Assembly (NCBI GenBank): GCA_032622095.1
Contig: CP136064.1
Location: 277,287,614 to 277,351,613 of the forward strand
DNA: 64,000 nt
Reading direction: 5' to 3'
From: Siphonodentalium dalli
Taxonomy: Eukaryota > Mollusca > Scaphopoda > Gadilida > Siphonodentaliidae
Translations under genes and position numbers: made by a program
The notes under the pieces: model-generated
The model's database searches: none
Seen by the model: only the letters and a program-made list of their open reading frames with translations
Told to the model about the DNA's origin: nothing
Shown: positions 12,680 to 25,200 of the stretch, piece after piece
How positions within the stretch are numbered: position 1 is the first letter of the stretch
Layout of the letters: each line of letters begins with the position of its first letter

Positions 12680-12771
12680 TTGCATAAGGAATTGCATATG
12701 TCTTGACTACCAAATATGGTCTATCTCTTTAAAACCATAACAAGTTTTATATAGTTTCATGGGTATAAAAT

Positions 12772-12777
12772 AATAAA
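12772..12777 (+). terminator. Poly(A) signal of the GIMAP gene
   Basis: AATAAA lies 93 bases after the GIMAP stop codon and is the first canonical polyadenylation hexamer downstream. Confidence 0.6.
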
Positions 12778-12818
12778 TAGAGGATCTCTATGGAATCACA
12801 ATTATATACGAAATATAT

Positions 12819-12893
12819 TAACCTAGTGCACTAAATTCAATTCGAGCCGAGCTATAGTGGGGCTCGAATCGAATTTAGTGGACGAGGTTAATA
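12819..12893. repeat. Hairpin downstream of GIMAP
   Basis: Arms TTAACCTAGTGCACTAAATT and its imperfect inverse AATTTAGTGGACGAGGTTAA enclose an inner hairpin, CGAGCC..GGCTCG, around GAGCTATAGTG. It starts 40 bases after the poly(A) signal. It looks like a small fold-back element, with no clear target duplication. Confidence 0.7.
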
Positions 12894-12899
12894 AATTTC

Positions 12900-14955
12900 G
12901 AATATCATTGCGACGAATATGAGATCCATTTTATGACATAATAATTTTTTCACAAGGAATTCGAAACAGCTGCAGCTGAAATAAATTAATGTTGATTTAC
13001 TTATCCCAACTAAATAGGAACTAAAGACACCTTCGAGAGAGAAATATATAGTTCATTTCTTTTCTTGTTGACAAAATTGTTCAACCGCCCTTATCACCCA
13101 TGTTTATACCATGACTCCCTATTGTACTGTGTACAAACATGCTATATAATAAATGTGTGCTGTACACACTACTGTGTGTGAACAGGAGTCCGACCGTGGG
13201 TAACACGTTTGAATGGCATTTCAATGGTTAAAGTTTATACCCATAGTAGAACTACATCCGAGTTGACCTTTCATTAACATTCCGTGACCTCGATCAAAAT
13301 GACTCTATTTTTTAAATGTAGCGCATCGCGATGAAAACAATTTGATACTTTCGATTCAATTGAATATTATACTCACTAATGCGATAAAAACGAACAGTTA
13401 ATTCCGTGGAAATCACATCCAGATCAACAAATTGAACATATATTTCAAGAAATAGACGTAAAAAACTCGATCAACAAACGGTGGATTTCAAAATTACTTT
13501 CGTGGTTTCCCGTTGACTGCACGGCGAAGAAAACAAGTTCTCGCAGTGTGTTATATTTATATTCATTAAATTCGTATTCCCATATATATTCATGTTGTTT
13601 ATTTATGGCGGTTTCATTACAGTTAATTGTGAATTGGCTACAATGATACCATATTCGTACAATTGAATGTTGACCTAATTCAATGTATCAATACGCCTGA
13701 TCAGTTGTGATAGTGTACGTCGATGCACGGCCAAGTGTGGGGAACACAACGGGGATGATTGTGAATGGTGCGACAGAATCATCTTAACTGTCTAAGACCT
13801 GTTGGGAAACACAAAATTCAAACTGTTATTGAAATTTTTCAAATTGATATCGAGGCAGTCAGGTCGCGCCAGCGACCGCTGCCGCGGGGGCCTGATGGCT
13901 CATAAAAACAACTCTATATATAAGCGCCCGCGGCTACCACTTTATAGCATCAAGGGTAGACTGAGCAAATCGAGACGGGATGCTGGTCCCGCCAAACTCT
14001 CCAGACGGCATCGACATATCAAAACGCATGCGATTCTCGCCTATCGTATCCGTATTTGGACGAGATTGTAAGACCATAGCCTGGCCAGAGACGCACATAT
14101 GCCTCAGTTAGAAAATGTTACTAGAATGTCATACAATTATTAGACAAATCATACGTTTCTATGGAGCATGTCTATGATTGCTCGGTAAATGTATCAATGT
14201 GACTAGGAACAGTAACTTTCTTCACTTTCTTCGCTCAATGTCATATTGGATTGGCAGAATACCCAGCAGGGAGAGTGAGAGAATCGTGCTGCTTCTCTTA
14301 GGAATGTGTTGCATGTTTTTAATACACATGCGATAAGCTCTTTCTGGCATCTGCATATTAGTTTTTGTCGGATCCAACCACATTGGATTAGGGATTTACA
14401 AGACCCATTGATTGTCAAGGTGGATTAGAATTTATCTTATGGTGCCATATACTACAATACTCTTTGCATGATCTAGATAAAAACAATGGAACTTGAATCA
14501 TAGTAATAAGTCACACAAAACACCACTACGAACAGCATCCTACTCAAACCAGGTTGAATATTTGAGCACGAACTTCGACACAATATATAATGTTTGTTTC
14601 TGCTGACTAATTTAACAATATTGCCCTGGTTAAAGGGCCCATATGCATTCACGCTGTATAAATGTGCAAAGAATATTATAATTAAAAGTCTAAATAAACA
14701 TTATTCATTATTGATAGTTCTCCAATAACAAAAGTTCGCGTGTTTAAATCATTGTTATGTAAACAAAACTGTTACAGTGGTTTATCAACAAACACCGCTA
14801 ATCGTGTACTAAGTCCAAATTTTTTAGTCCGAATATGATTTTCAGAATATTTCGTATAGAAACCAATTAAGCGTGATTTTTCTGTGATCGTCCATCGAAA
14901 TTGCGTAGCTATATTCGATTTACTCGATTACATAGATGGTCGATTTTTTTGTCCA
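12900..14955. other. Region between GIMAP and the next repeats
   Basis: Mostly AT-rich and unremarkable. A GC-rich island at about 13,855-14,050 contains CTCTATATATAAGCGCCCGC, a TATA-like box in GC-rich surroundings, so it may be a promoter. The 89-codon ORF across it has no recognisable family and I do not call it a gene. Confidence 0.4.
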
Positions 14956-15097
14956 TGTATTAAAGGTACTCAATCCGACCAGACGGTCCTCATATCATCA
15001 AGATACAACAGCAACATTTCTTCAAAATACACTTCAGTTATCAGAATCGATTAATTGCAACAAAATAATGCTAACCACTGTCAACTATGGTAATAAA

Positions 15098-15950
15098 TTT
15101 CCCAAAGCACAAGGGGGGGGGGGAGTCTGGAAACAAATTGCACATATAGGGCCCAAAATGTTTTTTCCGACCCCGAGGAACCCACCACCCCAAAACATAT
15201 TTTTTTCCTCCAAAATTTTGGGGACCCACCCCCCTTTCTCATGTTTTTATCAAAATTTCAGAGTTTTTTTTGTTGCCGTTCTTCAAAAACTGTTAACTGC
15301 CTTTCAATCCCATTCCACTATATTTTGTTGGTGCAAACTCTTGCTGTGTACCATTAAGACTCAAGCAATAACATGCGTAATTGGTAAACACAGATCAGAA
15401 AAACAAAAAATAAACTGTATTCCCAGGTGTTTCCTGGTGTTTTCAGTATCTAATAACAATAACAAAGCATTGTGTATGTATACTATATGTCACAAATCTC
15501 CCTAGACCCCATTATATCCTTAATATATCGAGTGTGTTGTGTCCGACAGAGAACAATGGCCAGTGTAAATAGTGGTAAACAGGTCAGGGGTTCCACAATT
15601 ATTTGTGCATGACCAAATAACTCTTTAGTCTTATCCACCGGGGTGGGGTGTGGAGGGGAATTGTTTTTGGTTAGGTATACATAGATATATGGTTATTATA
15701 ATATTATACCCCCCGATATTAGTCGGCGGGTATATAGTTGAGATCTCGAGCCGCCCGTCCGTCCGTCCGTTCATACACATATTTTGCATTATAACTCAAG
15801 AGTCGGTTGTCATATTTTGATGCCCTATGGCATGGTGAAAGACCAGAAATGGGGAACGAATATGCATAATATCACGGGTTGTGACCATCAATGCCTACCA
15901 GAGTTATGGGCCCTGTTCGACTTTATGAAATTAAGTTAAGTGTCGGTTGT
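15098..15950 (+). repeat. Dispersed repeat, inverted partner at 51.95-52.81 kb
   Basis: Runs from AGCACAAGGGGGGGGGGAGT through GGGCCCAAAATGTTTTTTCC, TGCTGTGTACCATTAAGACT and CCCCCCGATATTAGTCGGCG to TTAAGTGTCGGTTGTC. The same order of landmarks appears reverse-complemented at 51,945-52,805. The 189-codon ORF over 14,936-15,505 follows this repeat and has no recognisable domain, so I do not call it. Confidence 0.8.
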
Positions 15951-16164
15951 CGATTTTGATGTGGTTTGGTATGGTGGTAGCCAGAATGATAGCGGAAGGA
16001 TGTTTGCACATATTACTCAGGTTTCGCCTGTCAATGCATACCAGAGTTACCGGTCTTATTCCATCCGTAAACACATTTTGCATTATTATAACTCAACCGT
16101 GGGTTAACAGATTTTGATGTTCTTTGGTACGGGTAATATATAGACCAGCATGAGCGAACGAATA

Positions 16165-16625
16165 TGTGACCCGCCATATCAAATCCAGTCGTAAGTCGGG
16201 ATTTTTTTTACCCTGTGCCAATGCATTCTCTTATATATGCGAGTCGACCATAGGTCGCATCGCATATATAAGAGAATGCATTGGCCTAACAATTTTTTAT
16301 CATTTTTTTAAATAAATGTTTCTTACAATTTTTAGGACATAAAATAAAAAAATTCCATTACCCTGCAGGGAGCCCCACACACATATATAGAAGCATATAG
16401 AAGAGTGTCGTCTGCTCATGTTTGTCTGGGGCTCTGTATGGGTGAAATTATAAAATTGTTAAAGAATACAAGAACAAATTATTAAAATTGTAAAAAATTG
16501 TTAGGCCAATGCATTCTCTTATATATGCGAGGCGACCTATGGTCGACTCGCATATATAAGAGAATGCATTGGCACAGGGTAAAAAAAATCCCGACTTACG
16601 ACTGGATTTGATATGGCGGGTCACA
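16165..16625. mobile_element. Mariner-like MITE (TA target site), copy 1
   Basis: 461 bases with terminal inverted repeats TGTGACCCGCCATATCAAAT ... ATTTGATATGGCGGGTCACA, about 40 bases long, flanked by TA on both sides (16,163-16,164 and 16,626-16,627). The interior is the palindromic module CCCTGTGCC..GGCACAGGG (16,211-16,579) with two ~68-base hairpins. TA duplications are typical of Tc1/mariner; no transposase is encoded. Confidence 0.85.
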
Positions 16626-17742
16626 TATCACAGGTTTCGCCCATCAACGCGTGCCAGAGTAATTGTCCTTTATTGACTTGTGACAATAGGCCAAATATTA
16701 TACTAATTTTGCCTATTGGTACTGATTGGTACATGTAAATGTACAAATGTTTTTGCTGCATTTTCTGATAATCACCATTAATTGTGAGTATCGGCTGTCG
16801 TCAGGGGGCATAGGCCTGAAATGTTATAATTGTTATCGGGAGCGCTTTTCAAAGGATCAGACAGTCACATATTTCTTCCGTTGATCATAAGTTTCCTGAA
16901 CGCTATTACGGTGGTCCACTGTGAAGTGGGTCGGGATCCTGTGAAATCCAGAATGTTGCTAAATCTGAGGCAAAAGAGTAACTATAGCTGCCTATATAGC
17001 CCTATACCAACAAGCATGGTACTAACATGCTTATAAACAACATTACATGCTCAGCACTTGTAAATTGTTTGAAAAAAACCCATTTTGGAAAACAATTTAC
17101 AAGCAAAATTTTGTCGGCCTCTGGACCACCCACCCACCCCGGCCCTATATATACGGAATTTTTTTTGCAGACCCCCCCCCCCCTGCAAAGCATGTTATTT
17201 ATCAACATTTTGTTCAACGAAATATGGCCGTATTATCACTTGAGTATCACGAAATTTGGCCGTATTACCAATTGATTTTAGAGTTATCCATCTTCATCGG
17301 CAAGTTTGTCCGAGACCGTCCGTTTGACGTTTTGCTGGGCCACAAATAAATGCACATCTCGAGAAATAACAAACTTCAAATATCGAGAGAGGCTATGCTT
17401 TCGAATGATATATAATACAAATTGTTTGATTGCGTAAAAGGTATATCTCTGTTCATGTTCTTGTTACTTGGCGTTCCTTGCCAATTATACGCTTATAGTT
17501 CTCAGAAGTAGTGTTTACATGTTGTAATATTCACGAAGGGAAGAGGCCATGCTTTCGAATGATATATAATATGTATTGTTTGATTGCGTAAAACGCGACA
17601 AAATTTAGTTCATATATCTGTTCCTGTTCCTGTAACTGCAAATAGTCATTCCGTTACTCGGAAGCTGTTCCTGTTCCCGATTCCGTTCCTGTTCCACCGA
17701 ATAGTCAATCCTCTTTGGAGAGCATTTGATAACATTGGCAAT

Positions 17743-18544
17743 ATACCTTACTCGTATATAAATTCGCGCAGTACTATTTTTCGCGCACCCGTCGGTGCGC
17801 GAATTTAAACTGAGCTAAAAAAAATACGACTCCTGAGTTTATACCAAAGTACCGGGAAACAAGAAGACTATATATGTTGATGAGTTACGTAACACATGTA
17901 TACAATTTACGGACGGTTGGACCGAATATTAGGCTCGTATGACCATAAATTACATGCGGACAACCAACATCAAAACCATTACTGATATATATGACATCAT
18001 TATATGGCAACAAATTATGGCAACATCATTGATATTGAAATACTTGTCAGAAATACACATATTGCAGACTGGAGATGCACAAAAGCACGCCCCCCCCCCC
18101 CCCCCCCCCCCCACCATTCACAACGCTGGCACTACACCGTGACCAAACAGTCTGAGTTAGTTTTGATATTTTTCTGATGGAAGTTTTCTATACGCGGTTG
18201 TTGTTTCACATCTTTCGAATTCATTTCAATTATGTTATAACTATTTCAGCATCCGATTAATTATATGGAGCGTATAAACACCTGTCTTCACAACACATTG
18301 ATGATGCAGAACTTTATGTTAAATTATACACGATGCATGTAAAGCCGCCATGATGTTGTTTAATATGCACACGTATCTTCATTAACGATTAAGATCTGAA
18401 ACTGTCATAAAATCCAAGCATTTCTCGAAAATATGTCTGTCAGTTTTGAATTCGCGCAGCAAGGTGGTCGAATTCAAAATGCGCGAATTCAAAACTGAGC
18501 GGAAAATAATACTGCGCGAATTTAAATACGAGTATATAAGGTAT
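17743..18544. mobile_element. 0.8-kb inverted-repeat element with ATACCTTACTCGTATATAAA ends
   Basis: The left end ATACCTTACTCGTATATAAA..TTCGCGCAGTA is the inverse of TACTGCGCGAATTTAAA..TACGAGTATATAAGGTAT at the right end. Subterminal GCGCGAATT motifs repeat at both ends. The interior holds a run of about 23 C at 18,091-18,113. No ORF of note. Confidence 0.7.
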
Positions 18545-18746
18545 ATGTAGTAACCAAGTTAGAAATGACAAGACAAATATGTTAGATGCAATTGTATTAT
18601 TTATTCACAGACAAAAGAGATCTGTATTGATTTTTAGAAAAAAATCTTTTTTTGTCAAGTTCTTCGTTTTGTCTTGTTACTTGATCTGCAATGAAAGATA
18701 TCAGTAATATTACAACCCAGTTGCCAATTTAGCCGACGTTTTCATA

Positions 18747-19470
18747 TCGTATACACCCCGGATTAAGTGGTCCTGCTAATTTGCTATGGTGTTGGAGAGT
18801 ACTGCTGAAGTAATATGATGCCGTATACACCCCGGATTAAGTGGTCCTGCTAATTTGCTATGATGTTGGAGAGTACTGCTGAAGTAATATGATGCCGTAT
18901 ACACCCCGGATTAAGTGGTCCTGCTAATTTGCTATGATGTTGGAGAGTCCTGCTGAAGTAATATGATGCCGTATACACCCCGGATTAAGTGGTCCTGCTA
19001 ATTTGCTATGTTGGAGAGTCCTGCTGATGTAATATGATGCCGTATACACCCCGGATTAAGTGGTCCTGCTAATTTGCTATGATGTTGGAGAGTCCTGCTG
19101 AATTAATATGATGCCGTATACACCCCGGATTAAGTGGTCCTGCTAATTTGCTATGATGTTGGAGAGTCCTGCTGAATTAATATGATGCCGTATACACCCC
19201 GAATTAAGTGGTCCTGCTAATTTGTTATGATGTTTATGAGTCCTGCTGAATTGATATGATGTTGGAGAGTCCTGCTGAATTAATATGATGCCGTATACAC
19301 CCCGAATTAAGTGGTCCTGCTAATTTGTTAAGATGTTTATGAGTCCTGCTGAATTGATATGATGCTGGTGAGTCCTGCTGAATTAATATGATGCCGTATA
19401 CACCCCGAATTAAGTGGTCCTACTACTTTGCTATGATGTTGGAGAATCCTACTGAATTAATATGATGCTG
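18747..19470 (+). repeat. 74-bp minisatellite, about 10 units
   Basis: Units contain GTATACACCCCGGATTAAGT, GGTCCTGCTAATTTGCTATG and ATGTTGGAGAGTCCTGCTGA. The last units are rearranged, with extra partial copies of GTCCTGCTGAATT. Non-coding. Confidence 0.9.
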
Positions 19471-19474
19471 GTAG

Positions 19475-20060
19475 GACAAAATTATGTTGTTAATAAAATG
19501 TAGGTTGTTTTTTCTGACAAATTGTCATTTTGAGGTTTTTTACTAAAACGAGCGATTTGATAAAAAATCTAGCATCTGCATGAAACATTCATGCAGAATT
19601 TTTTTCAAATATTTTGATAATGGTTTAATAATGACAGGAATAGTCATAAACATGGTTTACAAAACGACAGGAATAGCCATTTTTATCATGGTCGGTACGC
19701 AACAACCAAAAGTGTAATTATTTAAACATTTTAAAATATGTATGTTTTCAATGTTTTATTGATTAATGGTTTTCCGCCCTCGTTCAGATTAGTCATGAAA
19801 ATTTCCAAGTTTTGAAGAAAAACAGTACATCTTCTTAACAGCATCAGTTTGTCATACCAGCACCATAGCAAAGCCAGCAGGACCCATAAGAATCATAGTA
19901 AATTATCAAGACCATGGAGTCAACCATGGGTGATATACCTACACGTGAATCTTATCATGATAGACAGACTCTGCACATGCATGTAAGGGCTGTCTTTATT
20001 TTTAATCGAGTACGGCTGCCGCCATGTTCTTTGTTCAATAGAAGTCCAAATTAATGTTTT
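19475..20060. other. Non-coding stretch after the 74-bp array
   Basis: AT-rich. The motif ACAGGAATAG.CAT occurs twice around 19,635-19,680. No gene or element ends were recognised. Confidence 0.4.
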
Positions 20061-20505
20061 TAAGGGTACTCAATCCGATTCGATGGTCCCCATATCATCA
20101 GATTCCAACAACAACGACGACGTTTTTAAATTGCCGCTCCAGTTATCAGAATCGATTAATTTCCCAGAGATAATGCTAACCACAGTCAACTATAGTATAA
20201 AATTGCCCAAAACCTATTAATTATCAACATTTTGTTCAACGAAATTTTGCCGATTTGTCAAATATCTGACACAAAAAAGACACCTGATGTTAGAGTTATC
20301 CATCTTCATCCGCAATTTGGTCCGAGACCTTCTCGTCGACCTTTTACTGGGCCACTAAAAGTTATCGGTGGTGAAAAATAACATATTTCAAAAATCGATA
20401 TCTGATCACTCTGAACTTTGATGGGTGGGTTCCTCGACTCGAATCAAATATTTTTTACCCCGAAGCCAAAGAAATAGTAATTTGCGGGCGTTAATTCGGA
20501 TTAAG
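20061..20505. mobile_element. AAGGTACTCAATCCGAT MITE, copy
   Basis: The left end is AAGGGTACTCAATCCGATTC and the right end CGTTAATTCGGATTAAGCAT. Internal landmarks shared with other copies are TAATGCTAACCACAGTCAAC, TTATCCATCTTCATCCGCAA and TTGATGGGTGGGTTCCTCGA. Diverged. Confidence 0.7.
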
Positions 20506-20657
20506 CATTGTAACCTTTTTTACACTAAATGGATTCTCCTACTCAGTTATAAACGTGTACAATGGCATTGTCTATTAGTTATCTGGAAGGGTGTTCAGGA
20601 AAACTTAACAGACGACAGATAACAAAAAATGCAGAAGAAAACATATCTATTGCAGAG

Positions 20658-20708
20658 AAATGTTCAGATAATAATAAGTTCATTTGTTGAACTTATTATC
20701 TGAACATA
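20658..20708. repeat. Perfect hairpin of ATGTTCAGATAATAATAAGT
   Basis: Arms ATGTTCAGATAATAATAAGT..TCA and TGAACTTATTATCTGAACAT enclose a 3-5-base loop. The arm also resembles AATGTTCAGATAATAA at 47,567-47,580, so it may be the fold-back end of a dispersed repeat. Confidence 0.65.
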
Positions 20709-21219
20709 TCATAAGGGTATCATTCATCGATGAGTGATTAGTATAGAAAATGTTAAAGAGAAAATCCTCTGGCGTTTTTAAACACTTGTAAATGCGGGTA
20801 TAGGTCTATTTTTGAAACATTTTGTTCTAACTCTATGATTCTGCATCGATGGATTATTGATAAAACCTCATTTAATATTTCGACATGTCCATTGCATCAG
20901 AAAATTGGTTGAATGTTTAGGTAAATGTTTAACTTTTGGAATCCACATAGTTTACGCCATCTTTTGACTAAATTTGAACTATTGGAACTTATGGCAGTCT
21001 CTGTTACAGTCTGGAATTCGAAATAATCTTTCAGGCATGACATTGACCAATAATATGATCATTTTACTAGGACACAGGATTGTGCAAGGTGATATACACT
21101 AAAGGACCACCCGCCCGGTACTAAGTCTGATTTACTGATAACCACATACAACGCCTAATTGTTCGGTGGAATATACGTTACATTGATTACAACGAATTAT
21201 TATAAAAAAAATAAAGATG

Positions 21220-21655
21220 CATAATCCGAATTAACGCTCCCATATTACAATTTATTTGGCTTCGGGGGGTAAACAATATTTGATTCGAGTCAAAGCTCAG
21301 AGTGATCAGATATAGATTTTTTAAATTTGTTATTTTTCGAGATATGTACTTATTTGTGGCCTGGGAAAAAATCGTCATGGCGACGATCTCGGTCAAAATT
21401 GCGGATGAAAATGGATAACTCTAAATTCAAGTGGTAATAGGGCCAAATTTCGTGATACTCAAGTGATAATACGGCCATATTTCGTTGAATAACATGTTGA
21501 TGAGTAACTCGTTTTGGAAAATGTTATACCATAGTTGACAGTGGTTAGCATTATTTTGTTATAATTAATCAATTTTGATAACTAAAGCGTAGTTTGAAGA
21601 AATGTAGTAACTTGATGATATGGAGATGGTCTGATCGGATTGACTACCCATTTTA
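21220..21655. mobile_element. AAGGTACTCAATCCGAT MITE, diverged copy
   Basis: Reads ATAATCCGAATTAACGCTCC, TTTGATTCGAGTCAAAGCTC, AAATGGATAACTCTAAATTC, CAGTGGTTAGCATTATTTTG and ends CTGATCGGATTGACTACCC. It has the same landmark order as the copy at 25,156-25,582. Confidence 0.7.
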
Positions 21656-22151
21656 TAATAGACCGTACATGCGCATCAGTGAAAGTTTCGATTGCGACAT
21701 TGACATTAATTATAGCAGTATTCACAACAAAGGATTTCTTACGTGTTTTAGTTCTTATGTTTTAGTATTAAAATTGTTTATATCTGGCTCAGTTCATATT
21801 GTTCTTATCAATACCGAAAGAATTACCATTATTGCAAATTAAAAACAAAATATGGTGGTCAAAACAAGATAATATGTGTCTAAATATAGTTCCGCGACGA
21901 TATGTAAAAATAGATTTATCGTCTGCAAAGTACCATCCTTGTGGCAGTGCTATATCGCAGTGATAACGTAGAGGCGCTGTATGGAGTTTGTATTCACAAC
22001 TCAATCACCACACAGTCTGATAAATATCCAGATTCCTTCTCATTACTTTCATATAAGTTGATTGAAATGAAACACGGTCGGATATTTGTTAGACTGGTCA
22101 CCACTTTGGCCGACGTATACATATCGTATATATACTTACATATTAATCTGA

Positions 22152-22288
22152 TCATGATGGACATATTCCGCACGTGAATGGACAGTCAGTGGCCACATTG
22201 GTATACTTCTCGCAGTAGCTACAACCCCAGCTGCCTCCATTACTCGCACACCAACTGGCGTCAGCACGTCCACCACAATCAGCGGCAG
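22152..22288 (-). CDS. CAP gene exon 10: C-terminal ShKT module and stop
   Basis: After acceptor TTTTATACAG it encodes residues 314-357. It contains the ShKT signature D-C, W-C, G-C, then NVATDCPFTCGICPS and TGA. ShKT modules are small Cys-rich folds found at the ends of many secreted invertebrate proteins. The CP-x-TCG-x-C ending is typical. Confidence 0.9.
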
Positions 22289-25200
22289 CTGTATAAAATA
22301 GTTAAAGAGGTACTGTACGCTATTTACAATAAATTACCGGTGATAACAACGATCTAATATCGATACTATATAGAAAACTAAGTAATTTGAGCCGATAAGA
22401 CTATGTGTTCACTCTGTGGTTCTCCCTGGTGGTTTTGGGATATATAGGGACGTGGTAAACAGACAAAGCGAAGTAGTATTTAAAATGTACAATTTATTTA
22501 CACGCAATAATTATACATTATCAACATCACTGGCATTGACCCTTGTATTCAAAGAAATGATGTTAACTCATTGTGTCATGAATAGTGCATCAAGCGGACT
22601 GGGCCACTAGGACATATAGGGTCAAGGTCAATTTATAAGGTCAAGGTCATTATTATTGGACAGATGTCATATTTTGGTCCATTTTTGTATTGATTGACTC
22701 ATATTTCACTACACCTGGTGCCTTAGTCATAAAAAAAATCCCCATCTTAATGCTTAAAAATTAAGGCTCCCATCACAGTGTTCAATTTGATATATGACAC
22801 ACTTGGTATAAGGTGATCAATGTCAAAAATTTCACAACAGTAAATCTTTACACAATCACATTTTAAGTACTGATTTTTATAATATTTGTTGCAATAACAT
22901 ACATTAATGTATACATTACCGTCCAGATACCATCAGACCAAAATAAACACCAGGCTTGTGACTTTGGTGACTAAAGCTCGATACTTCAGACATATGTAGC
23001 TTAGTTATAGTGGAAAATGTTTGGATAGGCATGACCGAATGAGGGGTCATGACTCTGGATATAATATGGTTGCCATGGCAACGGCATCAAATATTTGGAG
23101 ACATATTTGAAAAAGCATACTGTTGGCAGCCCGATGAGCCATGTGTTTGAATAAATGAAGTGAACTCATAGTGACATCAATGGCCCATCAAACGAACTGA
23201 GCAACTAGGGCATATATGATCAAGGTCATTTTCTAAGGTCAAGGTTATTGGGGAAAAATAAGTTGTTAAATTTATTCTTATGAACAAAACATTTAAATAG
23301 CCATATACCATGCATATAAAGCGAATGTGTTTTATTATTATATATTTTTTAGGTTGGATTATTATTTTCCTGATACAAATGATCTTGTTACCATTGCAAC
23401 TGTAATCATAATTGCTGCAAAAAGGACATTTTCGATTGAAAATGATTATATTTTCAAATACCTTCCCCAAGTTTGCCCAGAATGTATTTTAACAACTGGT
23501 CATATACGAGACGTTCATTCACTTTGCAAAAAGGTGGACATGTATAGAATATAATCTACTTTCCATAGCTGCCATTACCACAAATACTGTCCAAATTATC
23601 ATTTTAGTGAATTGTTTGCTCCGTTACTACTATCTCAATTTCGTTCCGAAATATATAATACTAGCTGATGTGCCCGACTTCTGCCGGACAATTTAGGAAT
23701 ATATAGGATTATATAGCTCAGATATAAAACTATGAAATTTATGGCCATCTGAATGACATTCACTACTTAAATTGGAAAACGGAATTCACACGTAAGACAC
23801 CGTTGTCTCTAGTTGTTTGTGAAATATGTACAAATGTAAATTGAACAATAATTTGTCCCAAATGAACATTTTATCAAATGAATTCACCCAACTATTTTAT
23901 TGACAAGGTACCTCCGAAAAGTCTGAGAATAATATGTCATAATACCTTAATATACAACATGACTGGGGTGAGTGAACTCCAATGAAAGTCTCCATGGTTC
24001 TAATATATGGAAATATTACCATTTTTATAATTAAGGCAACTGACAGAGAACACATGTGTGATTTGAAAGATTTTAGAAACATCCCAAACAACTCTGGCGT
24101 ACCTTCCTAACTTATTTTTAACAATCCCCACCATCCCCTCTTTTTAGCTCAACTTACACATACATGCCACTTCCCTCATCTGATACCCATTAACATCTTC
24201 TATGCGGTCTCCGTGGTGAGCTCTGGATTGGATCAATAATGTTTTTCCCCCGAAATTAGTTGAAAAATATGACGCCATTTTGAATTTCACATTTGAATCA
24301 ATCGGCACACTCTGCAGCCAACATTTATTAGAGAAATCTTTACAATTTACTGTCATGTTTAAGTTCATGTTTAGATGTAGGTTATCAAATGTGATCGATT
24401 TGTGAACAAAAACATGGCTGCCGGCAGCCATCTTGAATTTTACTCTTTGCACAACTAAATCCATTGTCACATTTTACAGCCAGCAGTTGTCATCGTATGA
24501 GATTCTAATGTCAAGAGGAAGAGATAATATAACAGTTTTAAAGTTGATTGTCAACTCACTTTTTTGTGTTCCCTCGAACGCACATCCAGTTGGTGATGTG
24601 TATGCTACGTTGTTGCCTGAAATAAAAATTGTTTAGTTGGTTTATAGTTGATGCTATTTATAGTTGATGTTATTTAAAGTTGATGTTATTTGTAGTTGCA
24701 GCCGATCACGTAATATCACGACGTTTATGAGAGATTAGTAAGCAGAATCAGGTCCACAGAGGGTGAATGTAGTGATTCTAGCCAGCTGTGCGGGTTAGCA
24801 TCACTGAATTCACCCACTGGGGACCTCATTCTGCAAATATCCGGGACCATAGTATGAGGCCTGGTGGAGGAATGAAATGATTCACTGTGGTTCATTATTA
24901 CTATATTACTATAGCATACACTCGTTATAGAGGGTAATGATTTTACCCTTCAAATCGATAGTTTGAATTTGAGATGTTTTGAAAATTCACGAATGGGAAT
25001 ACAATATGAAAAAAGACATGTATAATAACTCTTGATGTTTCAGAACGGTGACTTGGAAATTATGTTACCCATCGCATTGTAAATTGCGTGCATATTGTAC
25101 AGGGCATAATACTTCTGTAAGCTCTTCTGTAAATGAGGTCAATAAATAAATAATTAAAGGTACTCAATCCGATTAAGCACCCCTCAATTACTATTTATTT

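Larger units (their letters stand above)
14961..17350. repeat. Split copy of the AAAGGTACTCAATCCGAT MITE family with nested insertions
   Basis: Left part 14,961-15,095 (TAAAGGTACTCAATCCGACC to CTAACCACTGTCAACTATGG) and right part 17,200-17,350 (ATCAACATTTTGTTCAACGA to GTCCGAGACCGTCCG) are halves of one family seen whole at 25.2 and 29.1 kb. Between them lie the repeat at 15,098-15,950, a mariner-like MITE at 16,165-16,625 and other sequence. I infer successive nested insertions. Confidence 0.5.

Noticed and set aside
13802-14071. 89-codon basic ORF in the GC-rich island
   Set aside because: No recognisable domain and a non-ATG first codon; composition explains the Arg/Lys content.
14936-15505. 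189-codon ORF
   Set aside because: Covers a MITE fragment and a dispersed repeat with homopolymer runs; the inverted partner at 52 kb does not keep the frame.
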